Counted from the stretch's first letter, positions 17,522-26,509 are shown. The stretch is 64,000 nucleotides of DNA from Pollutimonas sp036675275 (GCA_036675275.1 JAKFFG010000005.1:248001-312000); one strand, 5' to 3'. Notes: generated by a model not told the origin, from the letters alone. Program-made: numbers and translations.

Positions 17522-18046
17522 ATGCAACAAAATAAACCTGTCACCACCGGCGCGCAATCAAGAGTGCCCAGCCGCCTGCGCCGCTTCGCCTGCATGATGT
17601 ACGAAGCCGTACTGCTGTTCGGCGTCATCTTTCTTGCCAGCTATTTGTTCGATACGCTTACGCAGAGCCGCAATGCCTTGATGTTGCGGCATGCCAGACA
17701 GGCGATCGTGTTTGTAGCCGTGGGCGTGTACTTCATCATGTGCTGGCGCAAGCGAGGCCAGACCTTGCCGATGAAAACCTGGAACATCCGCCTGGTCGAC
17801 CGCGATGGCGCCAGTCCCACCGTGGGGCGGCTCATTCTGCGGTACGTGCTCCTGTGGCCGTTGCCGCTGCTGGCTTCCCTGCTGGTATTGGGCGCATCCC
17901 GGATGACGGGCTACAGCTCCACTGACCTGCTTATCGTCTTCGCCCCTTTCAGCATCTTTATCTGGACGTGGTTCGACCCCCAACAACAGTTCTTGCATGA
18001 CCGCTTGCTGGGCACCCGCCTGATAGACGTGCAGAAAAGCCCATAG
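17522..18046 (+). CDS. RDD family inner-membrane protein
   Basis: A 174-residue protein with about four hydrophobic segments. The RDD-domain pattern is recognisable: an Arg-rich start (PSRLRRFACMMYEAVLLFG), the middle stretch QTLPMKTWNIRLVDRDG typical of the family, and the C-terminal FLHDRLLGTRLID. RDD proteins are of largely unknown function; some are Na+/H+ antiporters. The second family Asp in helix one is replaced (YEA), which is common in this subgroup. It is preceded by the terminator of the small upstream gene and stands alone. Confidence 0.85.
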   Translation: MQQNKPVTTGAQSRVPSRLRRFACMMYEAVLLFGVIFLASYLFDTLTQSRNALMLRHARQAIVFVAVGVYFIMCWRKRGQTLPMKTWNIRLVDRDGASPTVGRLILRYVLLWPLPLLASLLVLGASRMTGYSSTDLLIVFAPFSIFIWTWFDPQQQFLHDRLLGTRLIDVQKSP

Positions 18047-18169
18047 TCGGTATAAACCCTAGTGTCGTCGGGTTTCTAAGTCCTGGGGATTGCACAGTTT
18101 CCTCTTGTCGTTCATGCTTGCGATAAAGGAAATCGCGCCTTCTGTATGCCTTAGTTGAATCCAAAGACA

Positions 18170-19897
18170 ATGAACGACCAATACTCGGTGCTGTACCCCA
18201 CTTACCAGTGGCTTGTCCCTTCACAATTCAACATCGCACAGGCGTGTGTACACCGCTGGGCCGAAAACCCTCAAGAGGGACGGCGTATCGCGATTTTTCA
18301 CGAGAACGAGGCCGGACAGCGCGAGGTCTGGACTTATTCACGGCTATCCGAAACCACCAATAAACTTGCCCATGGGCTGGTGAAAATGGGGGTTCAGCCG
18401 GGAGCCCGCGTAGCGGTCATCATGGGACAGCGTCCCGAGGCCGTGGCGGCCTACCTGGCTGTCTTCAGCGTCGGGGCCGTAGCGGTTCCACTGCCTTCCC
18501 TCATTGGCACCGACGGCCTTGCCACGCGCATTCGCGACGCGGATGCGCGCGTTGCCATGGTCGACGCCTCCAGCGCGCCCGATCTGCTGCAGGCCCAACT
18601 CCAGTGCCCGTCTCTTGCGCAGATCATTGCCCTGGGCTTTGAGCACGAAGCCATCATACCGTGGCGTACCTTGCTCGCACGCCAACCGGCCGAATTCAAG
18701 ACTGTCGCAGTAAAATCCGACAGCCCTGCGCTGCTGCTCTATACACCGGGAACGACAGGCGCCCCGAAAGGTGCGCTGCTTGCCCATAGCGCGCTCATCG
18801 GCGGCCTGCCCGGTTTCGTCGCGGCCCAAAATTGGTTCCCTCAGAAAGGCGACGTCTTCTGGAGCCCGACAGAATGGGCGCGCGGCGCAGGCTTGATGAA
18901 TGCCTTGCTGCCTTCTCTCTATTTCGGCCAAAGCGTGGTTGGAACGCTGGGTCCCTTTTCGACAACCCGCTGCCTGGAAGTCATGGAACGCTACCGCGTA
19001 ACCAATACCTTCCTGTTTCCAACCATCATCAAGCTCATCATGCGCGACATACCGGCGCCTCGCGACCATTATCAGCTGGCTTTGCGGGCCATCATGGCGT
19101 CCGGCGAAAGCCTGGACGCCAGCGTATTCGAATGGTGCCGGAAAGCACTGGGCGTAACACCCAACGAAGTTTTCGGCCAAACGGAAATGAACGCTGTTAT
19201 CGGCAATAGCCACAAAAAGTGGCCCGCCAAACCCGGCAGCATAGGTAGGCCCTATCCGGGGCATCAAATCGCGGTGCTCGACACTAATGGCCAGCCATGC
19301 CCAATCGGTACCGTGGGCGAGATCGCACTCAATCGCTACGACTTGCACAAGCATCCGGACCCGTCCCTGTTCCTGGGCTATTGGCGGAATGACGTTGCCA
19401 CGCAAAGCAAATTCTCCGGAGACTGGTGCCTGACCGGCGACCTGGCCTCGATTGATAAAGATGGATACCTCTGGTACGCGGGGCGCAGCGACGACATCTT
19501 CAAAAGCTCGGGCTACCGTATCGGTCCAGGGGAAATCGAGGATTGCCTGCGCGGCCATGCGGCAGTATCCAGCGCCGCCGTCGTTCCAAAGCCCGACAGC
19601 ACGCGCGGCGCACTGGTCAAAGCTTATGTCGTGCTGTCCAGCAGCGCAAAAGGCCAGGACGCACAAGATCTGCAGAAAGAACTCCAAGATCACGTCAGAA
19701 ACCGCCTGGCCCCTTATCAAACGCCCCGGGAGATCGAATTCGTCGAGAGCCTACCCCTGACCAATACCGGGAATATCCGCCGCCACGTGCTTCGTGCCCG
19801 CGAGCAGCAACGCAGCGGATCCCGGACCAGTACCGGAGCCGGGACCGGGACCGGAGTCATTAACGGAGCCGTTAACGGTCCCGGAACCCGCAAATAA
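18170..19897 (+). CDS. AMP-forming acyl-CoA synthetase
   Basis: A 575-residue ANL-superfamily enzyme that activates a carboxylic acid to its acyl-AMP and then acyl-CoA. The phosphate loop LLYTPGTTGAPKGA lies near residues 188-202, with the A5-like FGQTEMNAV and the hinge/A8 region WYAGRSDDIFKSSGYRIGPGEIE. It resembles medium-chain (ACSM-like) synthetases; the substrate is not determined. The ATG at 18170 is preferred over a TTG five codons upstream. The last 27 residues (Ser/Gly/Thr/Ala-rich, from a hexanucleotide-like repeat) extend beyond the normal family end. The gene is followed 21 bases later by a thioesterase, suggesting joint acyl-CoA handling. Confidence 0.92.
   Translation: MNDQYSVLYPTYQWLVPSQFNIAQACVHRWAENPQEGRRIAIFHENEAGQREVWTYSRLSETTNKLAHGLVKMGVQPGARVAVIMGQRPEAVAAYLAVFSVGAVAVPLPSLIGTDGLATRIRDADARVAMVDASSAPDLLQAQLQCPSLAQIIALGFEHEAIIPWRTLLARQPAEFKTVAVKSDSPALLLYTPGTTGAPKGALLAHSALIGGLPGFVAAQNWFPQKGDVFWSPTEWARGAGLMNALLPSLYFGQSVVGTLGPFSTTRCLEVMERYRVTNTFLFPTIIKLIMRDIPAPRDHYQLALRAIMASGESLDASVFEWCRKALGVTPNEVFGQTEMNAVIGNSHKKWPAKPGSIGRPYPGHQIAVLDTNGQPCPIGTVGEIALNRYDLHKHPDPSLFLGYWRNDVATQSKFSGDWCLTGDLASIDKDGYLWYAGRSDDIFKSSGYRIGPGEIEDCLRGHAAVSSAAVVPKPDSTRGALVKAYVVLSSSAKGQDAQDLQKELQDHVRNRLAPYQTPREIEFVESLPLTNTGNIRRHVLRAREQQRSGSRTSTGAGTGTGVINGAVNGPGTRK
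19811..19890 (+). repeat. CCGG-rich hexamer-like simple repeat encoding the synthetase tail
   Basis: A run of near-hexamers (ACCGGA, GCCGGG, ACCGGG, AACGGA, GCCGTT and variants) encodes the Gly/Thr/Ala-rich C-terminal tail of the acyl-CoA synthetase. It resembles the CCGG-rich tract after the ETF-ubiquinone oxidoreductase gene at about 33980. Confidence 0.7.
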
Positions 19898-19918
19898 CCA
19901 GCGGCATATGAATCAAGC

Positions 19919-20383
19919 ATGACAACTTCAGACATGTCAACCAAGCCTGTTCGATTGACCCGCAAGGACTTCTCGCTATTTATTCCGATGACCACGCGCC
20001 TTCGCGACAACGACAGCTACGGCCACATGAACAATGCTGTCTACAACGAATACTTCGATACCGCCGTGAACCAGACCTTGATCGAGCGCGGCGTTCTTGA
20101 CATGCATGGTGGCGACATCATTGGCCTGGTCGTCCATACCGGCACCTCATATTTCAAGGCTGTCGGTTTCCCCGACCGCGTTATCGTTGGAATCCGGGTG
20201 GGCCGCCTCGGACGCACCAGCGTCCGCTACGAATTGGCGCTGTTTCGCGAAGATGACGACGACGCGGCGGCGCAATGCGATTTCACACATGCCTATGTAG
20301 ACCGTTCGTCGAATACACCGCGGGCACTGCCGGCATCACTGCGCCAGGCGCTCGCACCGCTTTTGCCGGGGACGGCCGCTTGA
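19919..20383 (+). CDS. Hotdog-fold acyl-CoA thioesterase (4HBT family)
   Basis: A 154-residue hotdog protein. The active-site region TRLRDNDSYGHMNNAVYNEYFD (about 25-46) is the classic 4-hydroxybenzoyl-CoA thioesterase pattern in which an Asp acts next to a His-Met-Asn-Asn turn. It would hydrolyse an acyl-CoA, perhaps one made by the synthetase 21 bp upstream. Starts at 19919 or 19934 are both possible; the first is used. Length is slightly above the typical 135-145. Confidence 0.88.
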   Translation: MTTSDMSTKPVRLTRKDFSLFIPMTTRLRDNDSYGHMNNAVYNEYFDTAVNQTLIERGVLDMHGGDIIGLVVHTGTSYFKAVGFPDRVIVGIRVGRLGRTSVRYELALFREDDDDAAAQCDFTHAYVDRSSNTPRALPASLRQALAPLLPGTAA

Positions 20384-20410
20384 TTCAGCTTATGGGCTAA
20401 AATTTGGCTC

Positions 20411-21346
20411 ATGACTGATCAATTTAAAAAGTACCTATTGCCCGACCACAGTACCCGCGTACAGGCCGTGAAGCTCACGTCGGCATGGCAAACCGGCCTG
20501 GTCCACCAGCACTATCCTGAATGCGTGCAGCGTCTGCTCGGCGAACTGGTGTCCGCGGCGGTTCTCCTGGCTACCAATATCAAATTCGATGGATCACTGG
20601 TGCTGCAGCTGCAGGGCGATGGACCCATCGCCCTGATCGTGGTCGAATGCACTGGCGAACTATCCATACGCGCCACGGTCACGCTGCGCGAAGGCCATGA
20701 AGTACCGGCTGACGGCAACATGCAGTCCTTGCTGAACGCACACGGCAAAGGCCGTTTCGTCGTGGTGCTGGATCCCAACCGGGACACGACCGATCTGGAA
20801 CCATATCAGGGTATCGTTCCTCTGGAAGGCGATTCCGTCGCCCAGGTGCTCGAGCTGTATATGCGCAATTCGGAACAGCTCGACACCCGTATCTGGCTGG
20901 CGTCCGACGCGCAGAATTCGGCTGGACTGCTGCTGCAGCGCCTTCCCTACCACGGCGGAACGGCGGACAAGGACCACGAAACAGATGATGAAGCGCGCAA
21001 GGAAACGTGGACGCGGGTCTGCCACCTTGCCAGCACAGTCAAATACGAGGAGCTCCTTGCGCTGGACACCGACACCCTGATTCATCGTCTGTTCTGGGAA
21101 GAGGACCTGATTGCTTTCGACCCGCAAGAGGTCCGCTGGCACTGTCCCTGCACCCGAGAACGCGTGGCCAACATGCTGCGCATGCTGGGCCGCGACGAAA
21201 TCGAGGACATACTCAGCGAACGGGACGTGATCGATATTTCCTGCAGCTTTTGCGGCAAACCATATCAGTTCGATGCCGTAGATTGCGCGGGCTTGTTTGT
21301 CGAAAACCTGGATACCTCTCACGGCGACCCGAAGTCCCTGCACTGA
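20411..21346 (+). CDS. hslO: Redox-regulated holdase chaperone Hsp33
   Basis: A 311-residue cytoplasmic chaperone that is activated by oxidation. The C-terminal zinc switch is intact: CPC at about residues 244-246 and CSFC at about 278-281 form the CxC and CxxC pairs that lose zinc and form disulfides under oxidative stress. The N-terminal domain includes VQAVKLTSAWQ and GDGPIALIVVE, both typical of the family. It follows the thioesterase gene by 27 bp. The linker near residue 185 is rich in Asp and Glu, as usual for the unfolding switch region. Confidence 0.97.
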   Translation: MTDQFKKYLLPDHSTRVQAVKLTSAWQTGLVHQHYPECVQRLLGELVSAAVLLATNIKFDGSLVLQLQGDGPIALIVVECTGELSIRATVTLREGHEVPADGNMQSLLNAHGKGRFVVVLDPNRDTTDLEPYQGIVPLEGDSVAQVLELYMRNSEQLDTRIWLASDAQNSAGLLLQRLPYHGGTADKDHETDDEARKETWTRVCHLASTVKYEELLALDTDTLIHRLFWEEDLIAFDPQEVRWHCPCTRERVANMLRMLGRDEIEDILSERDVIDISCSFCGKPYQFDAVDCAGLFVENLDTSHGDPKSLH

Positions 21347-21427
21347 ACGGCCGCGTCTTCCAGGGTGAAGCTGCCTTAGGCACTATCCACAATCGACCCG
21401 GTTTCCGGGCAGGGGCATACTGGCCCC

Positions 21428-22492
21428 ATGCTTCGAAATCATGCCCTTCTCCGGCCACGGCCATGCAGCCCCAGGCGTGCCTCCTGCCCGTTTTTGCGGC
21501 AGCCGGCACGCCAGTTCGGCACCAGCCTCATCGAGTTTTCCATCGTGGCCGTACCTGTCCTGCTGCTGGGCATGGGAAGCATAGAAGCTTCACAATGGTT
21601 CTTCAAGCGGCAAGCCCTCAGCCTGGCTTTGCTCGAAGCCGGTCGAGCCGCCATCACCGCGCATGCCCGACCCAGCGCCATCGAGGCCGCATTCGAAAAG
21701 GCGCTTCTGCCATTATTTACCGATCAATCACAGCACGAATCCAGTCAGCGACTGCACCGCGCGCTGGCCGAGCGCCGTCTGCTCACCGATGCCGCAGCAT
21801 GGCGTATCGAGATTCTCTCTCCGTCGCCCCAAGCCTTCATTGATTTTTCCGACCCCACACTCGGCATTGCGCAAGAAACGGGTCTGCGCGCCATCAACAA
21901 CAACTACCTGGCCGAACAAGCACGGCGTACCACGGCACGAGGACCGGCGCCGGCAAATGGGTCGCAATCGGGGCTGAATATCCTGCAGGCCAATACGCTG
22001 GTGTTGCGCCTGACCTATCTGCACGAGCCTATCCTGCCCGGCATCAAGGGACTGATCCGGGTTCTAGGATCGCAAGGAAACTCATATGGCCAGAACGCCA
22101 TGGCACGGGGTGGCTACATTCCGGTTGTGCGCACGGTTGCGTTGGTGATGCAATCGCATCCAGTTGACTGGCCATCTCTAGCCAATGGCAAAGTCGTGAA
22201 AGAGCAACTGTCGTCCACGGGCCAGCCTGTCGCCGTTGCAGGCTGCAAGGGCTTGTGGTGCATGAACTCGCCTGAAGCGCCTGCCTCTGGCACAAGCCCG
22301 GAGCCAAGCCCAGGCACAGGCGGCCCCCTGCCTCAATGGCCGCCCTCCAACCCAAAACCACCCGATAAGCAAGGCGCCGGCACCGCGCCCGGCAATCCGC
22401 CAGAAACTGAAACGGACACCGGCCGGCCTCCCGGCCTGGAAGTCGGGCCCGACGACCCGGCTTGCGGCGTCGTTTTATGTTGTACCGCCTAG
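21428..22492 (+). CDS. TadE-like pilus-assembly protein with a proline-rich C-terminus
   Basis: A 354-residue protein with one N-terminal membrane segment. Residues 29-58 (RQFGTSLIEFSIVAVPVLLLGM and onward) match the TadE-like pattern, with a conserved Glu (about residue 36) in the pseudopilin-like GxxxxE motif. The middle is a predicted extracytoplasmic domain. The final 90 residues are Pro/Gly/Ser/Thr-rich and probably disordered, ending in a Cys-containing tail. No other tad or flp gene is nearby. The stop codon lies inside the arm of a long inverted repeat. The first 28 residues are unusually Arg/Pro-rich, so a later start is possible but no better one is seen. Confidence 0.75.
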   Translation: MLRNHALLRPRPCSPRRASCPFLRQPARQFGTSLIEFSIVAVPVLLLGMGSIEASQWFFKRQALSLALLEAGRAAITAHARPSAIEAAFEKALLPLFTDQSQHESSQRLHRALAERRLLTDAAAWRIEILSPSPQAFIDFSDPTLGIAQETGLRAINNNYLAEQARRTTARGPAPANGSQSGLNILQANTLVLRLTYLHEPILPGIKGLIRVLGSQGNSYGQNAMARGGYIPVVRTVALVMQSHPVDWPSLANGKVVKEQLSSTGQPVAVAGCKGLWCMNSPEAPASGTSPEPSPGTGGPLPQWPPSNPKPPDKQGAGTAPGNPPETETDTGRPPGLEVGPDDPACGVVLCCTA

Positions 22493-22549
22493 TGTGCTGT
22501 TTGGTTAGTTCGTGTATTGAGTATTTGAATTAACCAAACAGCACACTAG
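22489..22549. repeat. 19-bp perfect inverted repeat supplying both convergent stop codons
   Basis: The arm CTAGTGTGCTGTTTGGTTA (22489-22507) is repeated inverted at 22531-22549 with a 23-bp AT-rich centre. The TAG stops of the TadE-like gene (plus strand) and of ftsB (minus strand) lie symmetrically in the first bases of the two arms. It could serve as a bidirectional terminator, but has no terminal T-run. Confidence 0.93.
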
Positions 22550-22872
22550 TTGCCCGGCTTGTCAGGAATCCTGGGTGTCTTGATTTCAGGCTCGTGTTCG
22601 TGCGGTGCCAATATCTGCACAAACACCTCGCCTTCCTTGATCATGCCCAGTTCGGCCCGCGCGCGTTCCTCGATGGCCGCCTTGCCCGATTTAAGATCCT
22701 GTACCTCCGCCTGCAACGCGTTATTGCGCGCCACCAGGGCTTCATTGGTCTCTTGCTGGCTTGCGGCTTTTCTTTCCAGTTCCTGCACACGCAACCAACC
22801 GCCCTTGCCCCACCATAGCGGATATTGGGTAATGGCGGTCAGCAAGACCAGAATAATGAATAGCAGTCGCAT
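22546..22872 (-). CDS. ftsB: Cell division protein FtsB
   Basis: A 108-residue single-pass inner-membrane protein of the divisome that forms the FtsQLB complex. It starts MRLLFIILVLLTAITQYPLWWGKGGW, a short membrane helix, followed by a coiled coil (about 28-75) and then ARAELGMIKEGEVFVQIL, the conserved FtsB segment that activates septal synthesis. It lies 47 bp downstream of eno, the conserved eno-ftsB pairing in proteobacteria. Its stop codon is in an inverted repeat shared with the convergent TadE-like gene. Confidence 0.95.
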   Translation of the reverse strand: MRLLFIILVLLTAITQYPLWWGKGGWLRVQELERKAASQQETNEALVARNNALQAEVQDLKSGKAAIEERARAELGMIKEGEVFVQILAPHEHEPEIKTPRIPDKPGN

Positions 22873-22881
22873 GTTCTACAC

Positions 22882-22909
22882 AAGAAACAGCCTGGTCGCG
22901 GCCAGGCTG
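22882..22909 (-). terminator. Weak hairpin terminator/attenuator between eno and ftsB
   Basis: On the minus strand, CAGCCTGG-CCGCGA-CCAGGCTG is followed by TTTCTT. It would lower, rather than abolish, read-through from eno into ftsB. Confidence 0.6.
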
Positions 22910-22919
22910 CCCAATACGC

Positions 22920-24206
22920 TTAGCGCAAATTGTAGAAAGCGTCGCGACCAGGATAAGACGCCACTTCGGCGAGCTCTTCTTCGATACGCAGCAACTGGTT
23001 GTACTTTGCCATGCGATCTGAACGCGACAACGAGCCGGTCTTGATCTGCATGGCATTGGTGGCCACGGCAATATCGGCGATCGTGGTGTCTTCTGTTTCA
23101 CCCGACCGGTGCGAAATGACCGCGGTATAGCCCGCGCGCTTGGCCATCTCGATGGCGGCAAAGGTTTCGGTCAGGGTGCCGATCTGGTTGATCTTGATGA
23201 GGATGGAGTTGGCAATGCCTTGGTCGATACCTTGCTTGAGAATCTTGGTATTGGTGACGAACAGGTCGTCGCCCACCAATTGAACCTTTTTGCCCAACTG
23301 GTCGGAAAGTATCTTCCAGCCTTCCCAATCGTTCTCGGCCATACCGTCTTCGATTGAGATGATGGGATACTTATCGCACCAGGTCGCCAGCAGGTTCGAG
23401 AAATCCTGCGAGCTCAGTGCAATGCCGCCTTCGCCGGCCAAATGGTATTTGCCGTCGCGATAGAATTCCGAACTGGCGCAATCCAGCCCCAGTGCCACTT
23501 GTGTGCCGGCTTCGTAGCCGGCTTCGGCGATAGCCTGCAAGATAAGCTGGATGGCCGCTTCGTGGTTGGCCACATTAGGCGCAAAACCGCCTTCGTCGCC
23601 CACCGCCGTGGACATGCCCTGCTTGTTCAGTAATTTCTTGAGCGCATGGAAAATTTCGGCGCCCATGCGCAAGGATTCGCGGAAGCTGCTTGCACCGATG
23701 GGCAGGATCATGAATTCCTGCAAATCGAGCGTATTGTTGGCGTGTGCGCCGCCATTGATGACGTTCATCATGGGCACAGGCATGGACATGGGACCGCTGC
23801 CCCCGAAATACCGATACAACGACAAACCGGAATCATCGGCAGCCGCTCGCGCCACGGCCATGCTGGCGGCCAAAATGGCATTTGCGCCAAGGCGGCTTTT
23901 GGATTCCGTGCCGTCAAGGTCGATAAGCGTGCGGTCGAGGAAGGTCTGTTCCTGCGCGTCCAGACCCATCAAGGCCTCGGAGATTTCAGTATTCAGGTTC
24001 TCGACGGCATGCAGCACGCCCTTTCCCAGGTAGCGTGATGCGTCGTCATCGCGCAGTTCAATGGCTTCCCGCGAGCCGGTGGAGGCTCCGGATGGTACAG
24101 CCGCACGACCCATTGCGCCCGACTCCAGCAGCACATCGCACTCGACGGTCGGGTTGCCGCGCGAGTCTAGAATTTCGCGTCCAATGATATCTACGATTGC
24201 ACTCAT
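22920..24206 (-). CDS. eno: Enolase
   Basis: A 428-residue glycolytic enzyme converting 2-phosphoglycerate to phosphoenolpyruvate; a component of the RNA degradosome in some proteobacteria. Recognised by IIGREILDSRGNPTVE at the N-terminus, the substrate-loop region GASTGSREA (about 40-48), the Mg2+-binding acidic residues in SIEDGMAENDWEGW, and ILIKINQIGTLTET with the catalytic Lys. Length is normal. It lies upstream of ftsB; the promoter would be in the 215-bp gap to the MarR gene. Confidence 0.98.
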   Translation of the reverse strand: MSAIVDIIGREILDSRGNPTVECDVLLESGAMGRAAVPSGASTGSREAIELRDDDASRYLGKGVLHAVENLNTEISEALMGLDAQEQTFLDRTLIDLDGTESKSRLGANAILAASMAVARAAADDSGLSLYRYFGGSGPMSMPVPMMNVINGGAHANNTLDLQEFMILPIGASSFRESLRMGAEIFHALKKLLNKQGMSTAVGDEGGFAPNVANHEAAIQLILQAIAEAGYEAGTQVALGLDCASSEFYRDGKYHLAGEGGIALSSQDFSNLLATWCDKYPIISIEDGMAENDWEGWKILSDQLGKKVQLVGDDLFVTNTKILKQGIDQGIANSILIKINQIGTLTETFAAIEMAKRAGYTAVISHRSGETEDTTIADIAVATNAMQIKTGSLSRSDRMAKYNQLLRIEEELAEVASYPGRDAFYNLR

Positions 24207-24421
24207 AATATTGACTGTCCTGCCTGAAATAGGGTTTCGCTAAGAGATTTGCGTGACGGCGCGTGCTTTTGCTGCCCAGCGCTGCAATACCAAACGCAAA
24301 CGACCGATTGTACCTGCGCTGTGCGTCATGCAGCCCGTCCATAGTTTAAAAGATTAGAAATTTTATTTTCTGTCACGCACAGCCATAGAAGCTGCGGCCT
24401 GTGTCGGAGCGGCAAATCGGC

Positions 24422-24871
24422 TCAGGATTGCGGATCGACAGGATTCGTGGTTTCCCGGCGCAAACGCTGCTCAAGCGTGTTCAACATTGCGCCCAGCGCC
24501 TGCATGTCGCCCGGAGACAGATCACAAAGCGCCCTTTCAATGAACGCCGCCCGCCTGGGCATGGCCCGCTCCACCACCTGCCTGCCCGCGGCCGTCAGCG
24601 CCACGTTCGTCAGCCTGTTGTCCTGTGCGTCGTTGTGCCGTTCGATCCACCCCTTGTTCTCGATGACTTTGATCTGGCGGGTGAGCGCCGCCGGGTCTAT
24701 CCGCAAAACGTGCGCAAGCTGTTTCTGCGACGCTTCGCCACACTGATCCAGATGCAGCAAGATACGCCAGCGCGGCATGGAATGGCCGACATTGGCCTCG
24801 AACGCCGACATCAGCGCCCTATAAGTACGCCCCAGTTGCTGCATGACCTGCAGTTGCGGGATATCGCTCAT
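24422..24871 (-). CDS. MarR family transcriptional regulator
   Basis: A 149-residue dimeric winged-helix regulator. The recognition region KQLAHVLRIDPAALTRQIKVIENKGWIER (about 69-97) followed by DNRLTNVALTAAGRQ (wing) is typical of MarR/EmrR. It overlaps the end of the upstream MFS exporter gene by four bases (ATGA), so it is translated with the pump and likely represses it in response to a toxic ligand. A TTGATACGTCAA near-palindrome ahead of the pump gene is a candidate operator. The inducer is unknown. Confidence 0.92.
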   Translation of the reverse strand: MSDIPQLQVMQQLGRTYRALMSAFEANVGHSMPRWRILLHLDQCGEASQKQLAHVLRIDPAALTRQIKVIENKGWIERHNDAQDNRLTNVALTAAGRQVVERAMPRRAAFIERALCDLSPGDMQALGAMLNTLEQRLRRETTNPVDPQS

Positions 24872-26499
24872 GGACGGCCTCCTTTTCGCGCCTTGCCGGA
24901 CTCACCGCTTACGGTGGCGACACCCCGCGAAAGACTTATCCGGGGCACGCGGTACACCCATACTAAGGCAACCACGGCAATCAGCAGACTGACCGACAGA
25001 CCGGAATGAACAGCCGACACCAGCGAGGCGCGGGCGGCCTCTATGAAAACATCGCCCTGCATTCCCAGGCTCTGCATGCGCTCAATGAATTCACCTTGAA
25101 CCGCCTGGCTGACCAGCACTTGCGGATCTTCCAGCAGGGCGATCAGGGATGGATCGCTGCCTTGCGGAACCGACTGCCGGACGGCGCCGGCATAGTAATA
25201 CGTAACCAGTGTGCCGACCAGGGCCATGCCGAACATGCCGCCTATCATCCGGACAGATTGCAAGAGTGCTGTGGATATTCCAAGGAGCGCCCGACCGGCT
25301 GTTTCCTGTGCAAAGACAGTAAGGTTGGGCATGACGAACCCCAGACCGGCGCCGCCCAGCATCATGTAGACAACGACCATCCAGTGCGGCGTGGCCTTGT
25401 CCATAAGCACGATCCCCAGGCATGAAAGCACGATCAGACCAAAGCCAACATACAGTATGTGATTGGGTGAATTCAGGCGCACCACAATACGGCTGTTGGC
25501 GATGCTGCCTACGGTGATGAAGACCACCAGAGGGGTGATCAGCAATCCGACCTGCTTGGGACTCAGGCCAAATCCGCCCTGCAGCAGCAGCGGCAAATAG
25601 AACAGCAAGGTGAACATCACAAAGCCGGTGAAGAGCGAAAGAAAGAACAGCGCGACCAGGCTTTTGTTGCGGAACATATCCAGGGGCAGCAGAGGCTCCT
25701 CGCAATGCTTTTCCCAATAGATCAGCAGTGCAAATGAAGCGAAAGACAGCACGCCCAGCAAGACCATATACAGACTGGCGCCATGCCGGGGCAGCAGTTC
25801 CACAAACACCTGAAGGCTGCTCAACCCCAGCGCGATCAAGACCGCGCCTTGCCAGTCCAGCCGGATCCTGCCCCGTTGCACCTGCTTGATATGGGGCAGA
25901 AAACGCCAGATGAAATACAGGCCGATGACGCCTATAGGCAAGTTGACATAAAAGACCGAACGCCAGCCCATGTACTGAGTAAGAAAGCCGCCCAACGGTG
26001 GCCCGAAGGCATTGGCGATGCCAAAGGATGCGGTCAATAAAACCTGCCAGCGCAGACGCACATGCGTGTCAGTAAAGAGGTCTGGGACGCAGGCGAATGC
26101 CGTGCCCACCAGCATCCCCCCGCCTATGCCCTGCAAGCCCCGCGCCAGCACCAGCTGCAGCATGGAATCAGCCATGCCGCCCAGGGCGGACGCCACGGTA
26201 AACACGATGATCGACGCGATGACAAAGGGCTTGCGGCCATGATAATCGCCCAAGCGCCCGAAGACCGGAATAGTAATGACAGAGGTCAACAGGTATGAAG
26301 TGGCCACCCAGGCGTAGAGTTCGAATCCGTTCAGCTCGGCGACGATAGTGGGCAGCGCCATCCCGACCACGGTTTGATCCACCGCAACCAGCATGGTGAC
26401 AAAACAAAGCCCCAGCATGGCCAGAATAGACTGTCGCACCGGCAGGACACGACCACTGTCGAGAGGTTGCGGTGCTTGCTGCGGTTGCTGCGGCGACAT
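24868..26499 (-). CDS. DHA2-type (EmrB/QacA-like) multidrug MFS exporter
   Basis: A 543-residue protein with about 14 hydrophobic helices, the number expected for DHA2 drug:H+ antiporters. Motifs: VAVDQTVVGMALPTIVAELNG in helix one (antiporter D1-type motif) and GRLGDYHGRKPF in the loop after helix two. The gene is the first of a two-gene unit with a MarR regulator that overlaps its stop. There is no EmrA-type membrane fusion gene next to it, so it probably works alone across the inner membrane. It sits between eno and pyrG on the same strand, where related genomes commonly have kdsA (family knowledge). Confidence 0.92.
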   Translation of the reverse strand: MSPQQPQQAPQPLDSGRVLPVRQSILAMLGLCFVTMLVAVDQTVVGMALPTIVAELNGFELYAWVATSYLLTSVITIPVFGRLGDYHGRKPFVIASIIVFTVASALGGMADSMLQLVLARGLQGIGGGMLVGTAFACVPDLFTDTHVRLRWQVLLTASFGIANAFGPPLGGFLTQYMGWRSVFYVNLPIGVIGLYFIWRFLPHIKQVQRGRIRLDWQGAVLIALGLSSLQVFVELLPRHGASLYMVLLGVLSFASFALLIYWEKHCEEPLLPLDMFRNKSLVALFFLSLFTGFVMFTLLFYLPLLLQGGFGLSPKQVGLLITPLVVFITVGSIANSRIVVRLNSPNHILYVGFGLIVLSCLGIVLMDKATPHWMVVVYMMLGGAGLGFVMPNLTVFAQETAGRALLGISTALLQSVRMIGGMFGMALVGTLVTYYYAGAVRQSVPQGSDPSLIALLEDPQVLVSQAVQGEFIERMQSLGMQGDVFIEAARASLVSAVHSGLSVSLLIAVVALVWVYRVPRISLSRGVATVSGESGKARKGGRP

Positions 26500-26509
26500 T
26501 AAAAAACCT

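Noticed and set aside
18344..19720. Open frame of 458 codons opposite the acyl-CoA synthetase
   Set aside because: No ribosome site, no family resemblance, and the plus-strand protein carries all expected motifs.
24207..24421. tRNA or small RNA in the eno upstream gap
   Set aside because: No cloverleaf or strong terminator was seen; it appears to hold only the eno promoter region.
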